Below, piece after piece: positions 1-7,028 of a stretch of DNA of 64,000 nucleotides. The DNA is from Emticicia sp051209875 (GTDB taxonomy: Bacteria > Bacteroidota > Bacteroidia > Cytophagales > Spirosomataceae). The notes beneath the pieces are model-generated. The model ran no database searches and was not told where the DNA came from. It saw nothing but the letters and a program-made list of their open reading frames with translations. The translations under genes were made by a program, and so were the position numbers. The DNA lies in assembly GCF_051209875.1 (NCBI RefSeq), contig NZ_JBNTQY010000001.1:682001-746000 (forward strand), in the 5' to 3' direction. Position 1 is the first letter of the stretch; each line of letters opens with the position of its first letter.

Positions 1-147
1 TTGACTAATGGCGTAAGTACACCAGTGGAAATTCAAGCAGCAGAAACAGGCTTAGAAGATGCCAAGTTTAGTTTGTTACAATATGATTATCAAGCACTTT
101 TGGCGAAGTTAGAAATTGGAAGATTGTCTGGGTTGAAGTTTTGGTAA
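1..147 (+). CDS. TolC-family outer membrane efflux protein, C-terminal end (partial)
   Basis: Open from the first base of the window to a TAA at 145-147, giving the last 48 residues of a protein whose start lies outside. The end reads NGVSTPVEIQAAETGLEDAK, then FSLLQYDYQALLAKLE and IGRL. This resembles the last long helix pair of TolC/OprM outer membrane factors, where a glycine-containing turn precedes a run of Ala, Leu and Asp/Glu residues and a YD..A...LE..G segment. Such proteins form the outer membrane channel of RND or MacAB type exporters. No partner genes are visible here. The assignment rests on pattern recognition of a short tail, so it is moderate. A perfect inverted repeat follows the stop within 6 bases. 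Confidence 0.6.
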   Translation: MTNGVSTPVEIQAAETGLEDAKFSLLQYDYQALLAKLEIGRLSGLKFW

Positions 148-152
148 AGAAA

Positions 153-206
153 GTAGCACAATTTTCTAAATTGTTTATCTATAAACAATTTAGAAAATTG
201 TGCTAC
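153..206. repeat. perfect 26-bp inverted repeat, palindrome family A
   Basis: Left arm 153-178 begins GTAGCACAATTTTC and right arm 181-206 is its exact reverse complement, ending GTGCTAC, with a 2-base spacer. It lies between the converging TolC-like gene and the serA fusion, so it may act as a bidirectional terminator. The outer GTAG(A/C)ACAA end recurs at 40191, 41669 and 45731. Confidence 0.9.
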
Positions 207-213
207 AAAAATA

Positions 214-2103
214 TCAATACAACATTCTAAATCTGATTGTCTCTTCAATATCCTTGATTTCTTGAACAAATTCGTCAGTGTAGCCTTTGCTAATATCCAT
301 AATTACATAGCCAATTTTCTCATTAGTTTTCAAGTATTGTCCAATAATATTGATGTGATGTTTAGCAAAAATATTGTTGATTTTGGCCAAAATTCCTGGG
401 ACATTTTTGTGAATATGCAATAAACGATGTGAATCAACCAATAATGGAAGTTGTACCTCAGGGAAATTTACACTACCTGTTGTGCTACCATTATTCATAT
501 ATTCGAGTAAACGCTCTGGTACATAATGACCAATGCCTTCTTGAGCTTCTTCGGTGCTGCCACCAATGTGCGGGGTTAAGATAACATTTGGCAAGCCACG
601 CAATTCGTTTTCAAATGGTTCGCTATTGGTTTTTGGTTCGTAAGGAAATACATCCACACCAGCACCGCCAACTTTACCTGACTTAATAGCTTCTACCAAA
701 GCAGGTACTTCAACTACGTGTCCACGAGCAAGATTCATGAAAATTACACCATCTTTCATCATCTCAAACTCACGTTTACCAAAAACATTGGTGTTTTCTT
801 TACGGCCATCAATGTGCATACTTACCACATCCGACACTCGCAATACTTCTTCTAAAGAACGGCATTTCTTGGCATTTCCAATTGGCATTTTATCCACAAT
901 ATCATAGAAATAAACTTCCATTCCAAGTGCTTCGCCGATTACAGAAAGTTGTGTCCCGATATGTCCATAGCCAATTAAGCCTAATTTTTTGCCACGTACT
1001 TCAAAGCTATTATTGGCTGATTTGTCCCATTTACCAGCGTGCATTTGATTGCTTTTGGTCACTACATTACGAATCAGTAAAATCATTTCCCCAATCGCCA
1101 ATTCTACAACTGAGCGAGTATTACTATATGGAGCATTGAAAACCGCAATTCCTTTTTCAGTAGATGTTTTAAGATCAATCTGATTTGTACCAATACAAAA
1201 AGCACCAATTGTAATGAGTTTATCGGCATTTTCAAGTACCTTTTTAGTAACGTTGGTTTTTGAACGAAGCCCCAAAATCGAAACACCTTTTATTTTTTCG
1301 ATTAATTCTTCTTCGTCCATTGCTCCTTTGTGAGTTTCCACATCAAAACCTTCTCGCTTAAATGCTTCAATGGCTACTGAATGCACATTTTCAAGCAATA
1401 AAACTTTGATTCGACTTTTAGGATATGATTGACTACGAGGCAATTTATTTAAATATAAAAACTCATCCAATGAGGGTACAACATGGTCGGCTTTTGAGGT
1501 AACTTTTTCACGTTCTACATTTTCGGTGAAAGCATAGAAACGATTAGCCAAACCTGATGAACGAAGTTCATAATCAGTATAGCCATCGCCAATGGCATAA
1601 ATATCTCCGTCTAAGTTCAACGAACCTAATAATTTAACTTTTCCTTTTTCATGGGCAAGTACATTATTTTGGTCAACGCCAATGATATTATCTTCTGCAT
1701 CAAATACAAAAGTATTGGCATATACATTTGCTTCTTTGATACCCATTGAAGTAACAATTGGTACAATAAATTCTTTGAAACCACCAGAAATGATTAAAAT
1801 ATTATCGGCATATTCTCGCAAAAACTTCTCATTTCGCTGAAATGACTCTGATACTTGCGTGTGGAGAAAATCAACTAATTTTTCGATATGAGAACGATTA
1901 GCTTTTAATAACTCAATTCGGCGGCTAAGAGCCTCCGAGAAAGTAATTTCGCCATTCATTCCTTGCTCTGTCAAACTTCTGATTTGACTGACTATTTTTT
2001 CTTGAGTTGCACTGCCTGCAAGGGCAATATTTGCCAATTCGTCGAGACCTTCTACTTTGGTAAAAGTACTATCGAAATCTATAATATAATAGGTATTGTT
2101 CAT
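214..2103 (-). CDS. serA: fused HAD phosphoserine phosphatase-like / D-3-phosphoglycerate dehydrogenase
   Basis: A 629-residue protein joining two serine biosynthesis activities. Residues 1-225 form a HAD-IB domain of the SerB type: nucleophile motif DFDST at 9-13, SGG at 106-108 and acidic motif GDGYTD at 172-177. Residues from about 231 are a SerA dehydrogenase: NAD-binding GYGHIG at 378-383, NLARG near 457, catalytic-type histidine in PHIGG at 511-515, and a C-terminal ACT domain from about 556 that in SerA families senses serine. SerA oxidises 3-phosphoglycerate (step one of serine synthesis) and SerB dephosphorylates phosphoserine (step three). SerC is not in the window. All key HAD residues are present, so the phosphatase half is probably active; its exact substrate is inferred. 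The ATG at 2101-2103 puts the HAD strand directly at the N-terminus, as expected. Confidence 0.9.
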   Translation of the reverse strand: MNNTYYIIDFDSTFTKVEGLDELANIALAGSATQEKIVSQIRSLTEQGMNGEITFSEALSRRIELLKANRSHIEKLVDFLHTQVSESFQRNEKFLREYADNILIISGGFKEFIVPIVTSMGIKEANVYANTFVFDAEDNIIGVDQNNVLAHEKGKVKLLGSLNLDGDIYAIGDGYTDYELRSSGLANRFYAFTENVEREKVTSKADHVVPSLDEFLYLNKLPRSQSYPKSRIKVLLLENVHSVAIEAFKREGFDVETHKGAMDEEELIEKIKGVSILGLRSKTNVTKKVLENADKLITIGAFCIGTNQIDLKTSTEKGIAVFNAPYSNTRSVVELAIGEMILLIRNVVTKSNQMHAGKWDKSANNSFEVRGKKLGLIGYGHIGTQLSVIGEALGMEVYFYDIVDKMPIGNAKKCRSLEEVLRVSDVVSMHIDGRKENTNVFGKREFEMMKDGVIFMNLARGHVVEVPALVEAIKSGKVGGAGVDVFPYEPKTNSEPFENELRGLPNVILTPHIGGSTEEAQEGIGHYVPERLLEYMNNGSTTGSVNFPEVQLPLLVDSHRLLHIHKNVPGILAKINNIFAKHHINIIGQYLKTNEKIGYVIMDISKGYTDEFVQEIKDIEETIRFRMLY

Positions 2104-2167
2104 TAAACTATATCCTCTAAAAAGGAACTTTGTTTTGGTTGGAAATAATGTTTATTTGGTCGGTCGA

Positions 2168-2248
2168 TAGAGACGCAATGCATTGCGTCTCTACGCCGTG
2201 TACGTGTCCTGTTTGACATGATAGAGACGCCATGCATGGCGTTTCTAT
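2168..2248. repeat. pair of ATGCAT-centred palindromes
   Basis: 2168-2193 is a perfect 26-base palindrome (half TAGAGACGCAATG). 2221-2248 is a second, 28-base palindrome with one mismatch (half ATAGAGACGCCATG). They share the AGAGACGC arm and sit between the 3' end of the DinB-family gene and the 5' end of the serA fusion. GAGACGC palindromes of this kind are common interspersed intergenic elements; a terminator role is possible. Confidence 0.8.
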
Positions 2249-2257
2249 GTGCGATGA

Positions 2258-2794
2258 TTAATATTGTAATGCAATTTGAATATGCTCAAAATGATGTTTT
2301 GTATGCCATGCCGCCATACTTAGTGCTTGTGCCAATGTTAAGTTTATTTGACGAAGTGCATGATAAAATGTTTTGTCAAAATCATTTGCTGACATGGTCT
2401 TCATCAAATGAACCCAACGTTTGTGTGTGGCTTCGAGAAGCAATAAAGCATCGGCTGGTGGCGTACTGGATATTTCAGGAGTAGCATTCCATGCGTTGAT
2501 GTTTGCTACAAAACCCACAGGGTTTTCGTCAGAAAGTGCTTGCTTGAAACGAGCATAGTGCATGATGTGCATATCAGAGATGTGAGTCAATAACTGACGT
2601 ACATTCCATGCCCCATCACGATACTGCTTTGCTAAATCTTCTTCCGAAAGCTTTTTGGTGAGTCGTTTGTATTTTGCTGGATATTTTTCAATCACAGCAA
2701 TATTTCGTTCGATTTCTTTAATCGAATAACTTTTTTTTACTTTCCATTTTCCGATAGGATATTGGCGTTGTTCGAGTGTCATTGCCGAGGTCAT
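2258..2794 (-). CDS. DinB/YfiT-superfamily putative metal-dependent hydrolase or thiol transferase
   Basis: From the ATG at 2792-2794 the product is 178 residues, close to the usual YfiT length of about 175, and begins MTSAMTLEQRQYPIGKW. The reading frame stays open upstream to 2905, but those 37 residues are hydrophobic AT-rich translation with no family resemblance, so the shorter start is preferred; ATG at 2780-2782 is an alternative. YfiT-like features are YRDGAWNVRQLLTHISDMH, which supplies the first metal-ligand histidine, and AWHTKHHFEHI near the C-terminus, which supplies the others. The superfamily is a four-helix bundle with a three-histidine metal site; members in Firmicutes transfer bacillithiol, but the thiol used here is unknown. 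Function beyond the superfamily is inferred. Confidence 0.8.
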   Translation of the reverse strand: MTSAMTLEQRQYPIGKWKVKKSYSIKEIERNIAVIEKYPAKYKRLTKKLSEEDLAKQYRDGAWNVRQLLTHISDMHIMHYARFKQALSDENPVGFVANINAWNATPEISSTPPADALLLLEATHKRWVHLMKTMSANDFDKTFYHALRQINLTLAQALSMAAWHTKHHFEHIQIALQY

Positions 2795-3122
2795 TGACGA
2801 AAAAGGTTTTGTTGTCAAACCAAATTTACGGACTATTTTATAAGAACAAATCAGAAAAACATTTGATTTTAAATAAATAAGAAAATAATGAAGAAAATTC
2901 TTCAAATAGTTATATAAATGTATGAAGTATCAGGATTTAAGTATATAGGATTTGGGTATTAGGATTTAGGTATTGGGATTTAGATTGTAAGAGTTTTTGT
3001 TTGAATGGCGTTGGTTATTATATTGCATATAACCAATAACCAAATACCCATCTTTGTATACGGTATATGAAAAATTTGCCGTTAACTAATATTACAACCT
3101 AATACCTAAGTCCTAAAACCTC
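2795..3122. repeat. gene-free interval with degenerate TTAGG-type repeats
   Basis: No gene is supported here. Positions 2945-2985 hold loose repeats of a TAGGATTT(G/A)GGTATT unit, and 3094-3120 holds the opposite-strand form (CCTAATACCTAAGTCCTAAAA), so the two ends could pair. Between them an 8-bp stem, TTGGTTAT at 3011-3018 and ATAACCAA at 3029-3036, forms a hairpin. The CCTAAAACCTCTCAA string at 3113 recurs at the end of fmt near 61275. Confidence 0.55.
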
Positions 3123-3335
3123 TCAAGGTACAGGGTCATATCCGTGCGTATGACTAAAAGGATGACAACGAGAAATGCGTTTTGCAGTTAGCCAAAAACC
3201 TTTAAAAAAACCATGTTTTTGAAAAGCTTCAACCGAGTATTGTGAGCAAGTAGGTGTAAAACGGCATGAAGGTGGAAACCAAGGCGAAATACCCGCTTGG
3301 TACAATCGGATAAGAAAGATAGCAATGTATTTCAT
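3123..3335 (-). CDS. yidD: membrane protein insertion efficiency factor YidD
   Basis: A 70-residue protein with the whole YidD signature: an N-terminal amphipathic segment with LYQ.GISPW, then PSCRFTPTCSQY with the conserved cysteines, then AFQKHGFFKGFWLT and RISRCHPF. YidD is a small inner-membrane-associated protein that aids YidC-dependent membrane protein insertion. In many bacteria it lies beside rnpA and yidC; here it stands alone, with a PorT-like gene upstream on the same strand. The length and motif order match the family, so confidence is high. The stop at 3123 directly abuts a CCTAAAACCTCTCAA repeat string. Confidence 0.95.
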   Translation of the reverse strand: MKYIAIFLIRLYQAGISPWFPPSCRFTPTCSQYSVEAFQKHGFFKGFWLTAKRISRCHPFSHTHGYDPVP

Positions 3336-3340
3336 TTTGA

Positions 3341-3368
3341 GAAGTGAGATACGAGAAGTGAGATACGA
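3341..3368. repeat. two tandem copies of a 14-bp unit
   Basis: GAAGTGAGATACGA occurs at 3341-3354 and again at 3355-3368. It lies in the short gap between the yidD and PorT-like genes; related ATCTCA strings of opposite sense follow near 3400-3425. Confidence 0.8.
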
Positions 3369-3433
3369 GGAGGGAAATTAGAGATTTATATCATAAAACA
3401 TCTCATATTCCGAATCTCAATCTCACATCAAAT

Positions 3434-4168
3434 TTATTCAAATAATAAAAACAAGGTAACAGTATGCGTAGTCAATCTATCAATGCCTTGAATGGCTGTG
3501 CCACGAGAATTGACTGGGTCAACTAAGTTTTGGATTCCATGAGAAAAATGTAATTCAGGAGCAAATTTGAAATATTCACGAAAAATCTCAATTCCAGTAC
3601 CATACTCAATGCTGAAATCACTGGTTTTGGTCGAAAATTGTTGGCGTTTTTTTCGATTTACGGCATTGGTTTCTACCCCATATCGCATTCCTCCAAAAAC
3701 ATACATTCGTACATTTCCACGCCTTTCCGATTTGTACTTAAACATGACTGGCAATTCAAACCAAGCTGTTTCACGAAGTTCTTCTCGTTGTCCAAATTTG
3801 TTGACATCATTGTCAGGGAGAGCAGTATTAATAAAACGGTATTCTAATCTTCGTCCATAAATTGCTACCGTTGGCAAAACCCGAAAATCAAAATAATCAT
3901 TCAATCGAAAATTAGCCAAACCACCCATTTTTAAACCATAAGTTGGAGGAGAAGTGATGGCATAATAATTATCTTTATTGACAAAATAATTATTAAATTT
4001 AACATTGAAATAAGTATTTGTTAGACCCAAAAAATAACCAAATCTCATAGCTTTGGCATCGTAATCGGCTTGAAAATGCCGACGAGTTTGCTGGGCAAAA
4101 AGGCTCGAAGTAAGCATCAATAAAATCAATATTTTGAAGCTAACTCGAACAAACGGGACGTTTTTCAT
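3434..4168 (-). CDS. porT: PorT-family outer membrane beta-barrel protein
   Basis: A 244-residue exported protein. Residues 1-25 are a signal peptide (basic start, hydrophobic core LILLMLTSS, cleavage near LFAQ). The rest alternates polar and aromatic residues as in small beta-barrels, with MRFGYFLGLTNTYF at the first strand and a C-terminal strand ending in LFLLFE. PorT/SprT is a membrane protein needed by the type IX secretion system in Bacteroidota. The gene's position directly downstream of ubiE, 27 bases away on the same strand, matches the ubiE-porT order I recall from other Bacteroidota; this context supports the name more than the sequence alone. A generic porin-family protein is the alternative. 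Confidence 0.75.
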   Translation of the reverse strand: MKNVPFVRVSFKILILLMLTSSLFAQQTRRHFQADYDAKAMRFGYFLGLTNTYFNVKFNNYFVNKDNYYAITSPPTYGLKMGGLANFRLNDYFDFRVLPTVAIYGRRLEYRFINTALPDNDVNKFGQREELRETAWFELPVMFKYKSERRGNVRMYVFGGMRYGVETNAVNRKKRQQFSTKTSDFSIEYGTGIEIFREYFKFAPELHFSHGIQNLVDPVNSRGTAIQGIDRLTTHTVTLFLLFE

Positions 4169-4195
4169 AAATAATATTAAAAGATGGCCAAACTT

Positions 4196-4921
4196 TTATG
4201 GCTTTTTGCCAAGATATATTGAACAAGTACCGAAAGTAAGAGGAATACATTTTGTTTGATGAAATCCTGCTTTTTCAAATACTTGTAAAAAATCATTTCC
4301 TTCGGGGAATGCTTTTACAGATTCGGGTAAATAACTATAAGCCGAGCTATCAGGCGAGATTAATCTTCCTATTAATGGCAATATTTTTGAACTGTAAAAA
4401 CCATATAACTGCTTGATAACAGGTGTTTTAGGATTTGAAAATTCCATGACCATGCATGTGCCACCTGATTTGGTTACTCGACACATATCTGTTAGGCCTT
4501 TCTCCAAATTTTCAAAGTTACGTACTCCAAAAGAAACGATAACTGCATCGAAAGTATTGTTATCGAATAGCAATTTCTCCGAATCGCCCATTTGTAGCTC
4601 AATTTTTTTCTCCAAACCAAGCTTCTTCATTTTCTCACGACCAAAAGAAAGCATTCCTTCTGAAATATCAACACCAATTACTTTTTCTGGATTTAATTGC
4701 TTTACAGCTTCAACAGCCAAATCGCCTGTACCTGTGGCAATGTCCAGAATCAATTTTGGTTTTTCGTTACGAAGCATCGAAATTGCTTTTTTTCTCCACC
4801 AAAAATCAATTCCTCCACTGAGCAGGTGATTCAAAAAATCATATTTAGGCGAAACGTTGTCAAACATCTCAGCGATTTGCTCACGTTTGCTGCTATCTTT
4901 TTCTTTATAAGGTACTACCAT
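4196..4921 (-). CDS. ubiE: demethylmenaquinone methyltransferase UbiE/MenG
   Basis: A class I SAM methyltransferase of 241 residues from the ATG at 4919-4921, starting MVVPYKEKDSSKREQ, as UbiE/MenG proteins typically do; an in-frame ATG five codons upstream at 4936 is less likely. Family motifs present are MFDNVSPKYDFLNHLLSGG near the N-terminus, the SAM-binding ILDIATGTGDLA, and AVIVSFGVRNFENLEKGL. The enzyme methylates demethylmenaquinone in the last step of menaquinone synthesis; menaquinone is the usual quinone in this phylum, so the Men role is preferred. It is probably co-transcribed with the PorT-like gene. A small palindrome lies just upstream of the start. Confidence 0.95.
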   Translation of the reverse strand: MVVPYKEKDSSKREQIAEMFDNVSPKYDFLNHLLSGGIDFWWRKKAISMLRNEKPKLILDIATGTGDLAVEAVKQLNPEKVIGVDISEGMLSFGREKMKKLGLEKKIELQMGDSEKLLFDNNTFDAVIVSFGVRNFENLEKGLTDMCRVTKSGGTCMVMEFSNPKTPVIKQLYGFYSSKILPLIGRLISPDSSAYSYLPESVKAFPEGNDFLQVFEKAGFHQTKCIPLTFGTCSIYLGKKP

Positions 4922-4931
4922 ATATGTGTAC

Positions 4932-4950
4932 AACAACTTTCCAAGTTGTT
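4932..4950. repeat. short palindrome, possible family A variant
   Basis: AACAACTT at 4932-4939 pairs with AAGTTGTT at 4943-4950 across a 3-base loop, 11 bases upstream of the ubiE start on the minus strand. The CTTTCCAAG core resembles the GTTTCCAAC cores at 40203 and 45740. Confidence 0.6.
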
Positions 4951-5045
4951 AAAGGAAATTTAATTAAAACAAGTCCGCAAAATTACGAAACTACTATTTG
5001 ATAACTGATTGATTATCAGAAAAGTTTTTCACGAATACTTTTTTG

Positions 5046-5053
5046 TATATTTG
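5046..5053 (+). promoter_or_regulatory. possible -7 promoter element for ogt
   Basis: TATATTTG matches the Bacteroidota -7 consensus TAnnTTTG and lies 22 bases before the ogt start. No TTG was found at the expected -33 spacing, so the call is weak. Confidence 0.35.
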
Positions 5054-5075
5054 AAAGCTAAAGAGAAAAGCTATT

Positions 5076-5579
5076 ATGCAATACATCAAACATTACTCAT
5101 CTCCAATTGGGGTTTTGGAACTTGTGGCAAGTGATCTGCATTTGACACATGTTTTGTTTCGTGAAGCCCAGAAAAAACCAAGCCGACAGTTAGATGAAAC
5201 CACTGAAAATTCGTTGATAGTAGAAGAATGTATCAAACAATTTGATGCTTATTTTGCAGGAAAGCTGAAGGATTTTGATTTACCATTACTTCCACAAGGA
5301 ACTGATTTTCAGCGAAATGTGTGGGAATATCTCAAAACGATTCCTTATGGGAAAACTATTTCTTATCTTGAGTTTTCTCGAAGAATAGGCAATGAAAAAG
5401 CCATTAGGGCGGTAGGTACAGCCAATGGACGTAATCCATTGACAATTATACTGCCTTGTCATCGGGTTATTGGCTCGGATGGAAGTTTGGTTGGATATGG
5501 TGGTGACTTATGGCGGAAGGAATGGCTGCTTCGCCATGAAGGTAGTTTGCCGAGGCAAGGGCAATTGGGCTTATTTTGA
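5076..5579 (+). CDS. ogt: methylated-DNA-[protein]-cysteine S-methyltransferase
   Basis: A 167-residue repair protein that removes O6-alkyl groups from guanine by transfer to its own cysteine. The active-site block ILPCHRVIGSDGSLVGYGG contains the acceptor cysteine in PCHR, and it is preceded by the helix-turn-helix segment FQRNVWEYLKTIPYGKTISY and the NGRNP loop, in normal order. The N-terminal region (YYSSPIG... style start) is the usual non-catalytic domain. Length is normal for Ogt without an Ada regulatory domain. It is single, divergent from ubiE. No anomalies were noticed. Confidence 0.95.
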   Translation: MQYIKHYSSPIGVLELVASDLHLTHVLFREAQKKPSRQLDETTENSLIVEECIKQFDAYFAGKLKDFDLPLLPQGTDFQRNVWEYLKTIPYGKTISYLEFSRRIGNEKAIRAVGTANGRNPLTIILPCHRVIGSDGSLVGYGGDLWRKEWLLRHEGSLPRQGQLGLF

Positions 5580-5691
5580 AAAATTTCTCAATTATTGATG
5601 AATAAGTATTTTTGAATTATAATGTATTTTCTTCTAAATTAGGGGTAAAATTCAACTCAAATGTCATCTATACAAACTATCAAAACTTATT

Positions 5692-6915
5692 ATGGAAACA
5701 GCTATTAATCAGACATTTACAGATCAAAAAACGCACACTTCCACAAATAAACTTCTATTAGAAATCCCTCTTTATGTTTATGTGAGTGTAATTGCTTCAA
5801 TGTGTGTTATTTTGGGTATTTTGTGGGACATTGCTTGGCACATGAGCATCGGGCGTGATGGACTTTTTTCAGCTCCACACGTGGTGGTTTATGTAGGTGC
5901 TGCTTTTGCAGGAATTTTTTCTGGTTATCAGGTTTTAAAGACTTCTTTTTGGGGAAGTAAACTTGAAAAAGGTAAAATGGTTAACTTTTGGGGCATTTTT
6001 TACAGCTCTTTGGGCGGACTTTTCTGTATTTGGGGTGGAATTGCCTCACTAACGTCTGCTCCATTTGATGATTGGTGGCATAATACTTACGGTCTTGATG
6101 TGCAAATCCTTTCTCCACCACACGCAGTTTTGCTATTGGGTTTGATGAGTGTTCAAATGGGGGCAATGATTGGAACGCTCGCTTTTTTGAATAGAAATGA
6201 TAAAGTTGCTTCTCTTTCAACAGAAGAAAATGATAGACGTAACAATCGACTTCAATGGATGTTTATGCTAACAGCCGCTTTTTTCATTACTTCAATTTTT
6301 ACTTTTTTGTCAGAATCGTTGGGGCGTTGGGCAATGCACCGACCATCATTCTATCAAGTGGCAAGTGCAGCGTTCCCTTTTATCATGCTTGCTGCTGGGC
6401 GTGCATCTGGTAAAAAATGGGGAACAACCTATATTTGTCTTGTTTTCTTAGTTTTTCATTGGGCTGTCAATGCTACATTGAGATTGTTACCTGCCGAGCC
6501 TTTACTTGGGCCAATTCATAACAAAATTACTACTTATCAAACACTGGGTTTTCCTTTGTTACTATTCATTCCTGCATTTGCCATTGATTGGTTGAGAGAT
6601 AAGTTTGCAGCAAAAAATGACTTAGTTCTAACTTTAATCTTAGGTTTTACATTTACAGCAATTCTATTTATTACAAATTACCCATTTGGAACATTCCTGC
6701 ATGAATCGCCATTGACTCGAAACTGGTTTTGGGGTAGTAGTTCATGGTCTTTTCAGAATGATGCCGACTGGGAATATCGTTATAAATTTAGCACTCGCAA
6801 TGCTATTGATTTAATTTCTTGGGCAAAAGGACTTGGCTTAGCTTTACTTTTTAGCCTTATCTCTTCCAGAATCGGTCTTGCTTGGGGAAATTGGATGAAA
6901 CAAATTCAGAGATAA
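5692..6915 (+). CDS. polytopic membrane protein with duplicated DxxWHxxxGxD...PH motif
   Basis: I do not recognise a named family. The 407 residues form about nine or ten hydrophobic segments. Two membrane-face motifs look like copies of each other: D46..WH50...G54.D56......H63 (WDIAWHMSIGRDGLFSAPH) and D126..WH130...G134.D136.......H144 (DDWWHNTYGLDVQILSPPH). Further histidines at 216, 256 and 276 also lie near segment ends. Such paired His/Asp sites in a membrane protein suggest a metal or haem site; that is inference. The next gene, 113 bases downstream on the same strand, encodes an exported protein also rich in HxH motifs, so the two probably work together. No transporter or dehydrogenase signature was found. 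Confidence 0.6.
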   Translation: METAINQTFTDQKTHTSTNKLLLEIPLYVYVSVIASMCVILGILWDIAWHMSIGRDGLFSAPHVVVYVGAAFAGIFSGYQVLKTSFWGSKLEKGKMVNFWGIFYSSLGGLFCIWGGIASLTSAPFDDWWHNTYGLDVQILSPPHAVLLLGLMSVQMGAMIGTLAFLNRNDKVASLSTEENDRRNNRLQWMFMLTAAFFITSIFTFLSESLGRWAMHRPSFYQVASAAFPFIMLAAGRASGKKWGTTYICLVFLVFHWAVNATLRLLPAEPLLGPIHNKITTYQTLGFPLLLFIPAFAIDWLRDKFAAKNDLVLTLILGFTFTAILFITNYPFGTFLHESPLTRNWFWGSSSWSFQNDADWEYRYKFSTRNAIDLISWAKGLGLALLFSLISSRIGLAWGNWMKQIQR

Positions 6916-6920
6916 ATATA

Positions 6921-6958
6921 ATGAGTGAATGAGCGAGTGATAGAATGAGTGAATGGGA
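6921..6958. repeat. short imperfect GAATGAGTGAATGAG repeats
   Basis: ATGAGTGAATG occurs at 6921 and again near 6944, joined by GAGCGAGTGATAGA. It lies in the 113-base gap between the two histidine-rich genes. Confidence 0.6.
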
Positions 6959-7028
6959 AAACTACAAGAATGAATTGCTCAATATTACACGCTAAAATTT
7001 TCTAAAACAGGTCTTAAATTTAACAAAA

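Noticed and set aside
2218..2484. An 88-residue forward ORF starting within the ATGCAT palindrome
   Set aside because: It overlaps the 3' end of the DinB/YfiT gene in antisense and has no domain signature.
2795..2905. N-terminal extension of the DinB/YfiT protein to 215 residues
   Set aside because: The extra residues are hydrophobic AT-rich translation with no counterpart in the family; the ATG at 2792-2794 gives the normal length.
4413..4829. A 138-residue forward ORF opposite ubiE
   Set aside because: It lies entirely antisense to a highly conserved methyltransferase gene and encodes a low-complexity Ser/Phe-rich product.
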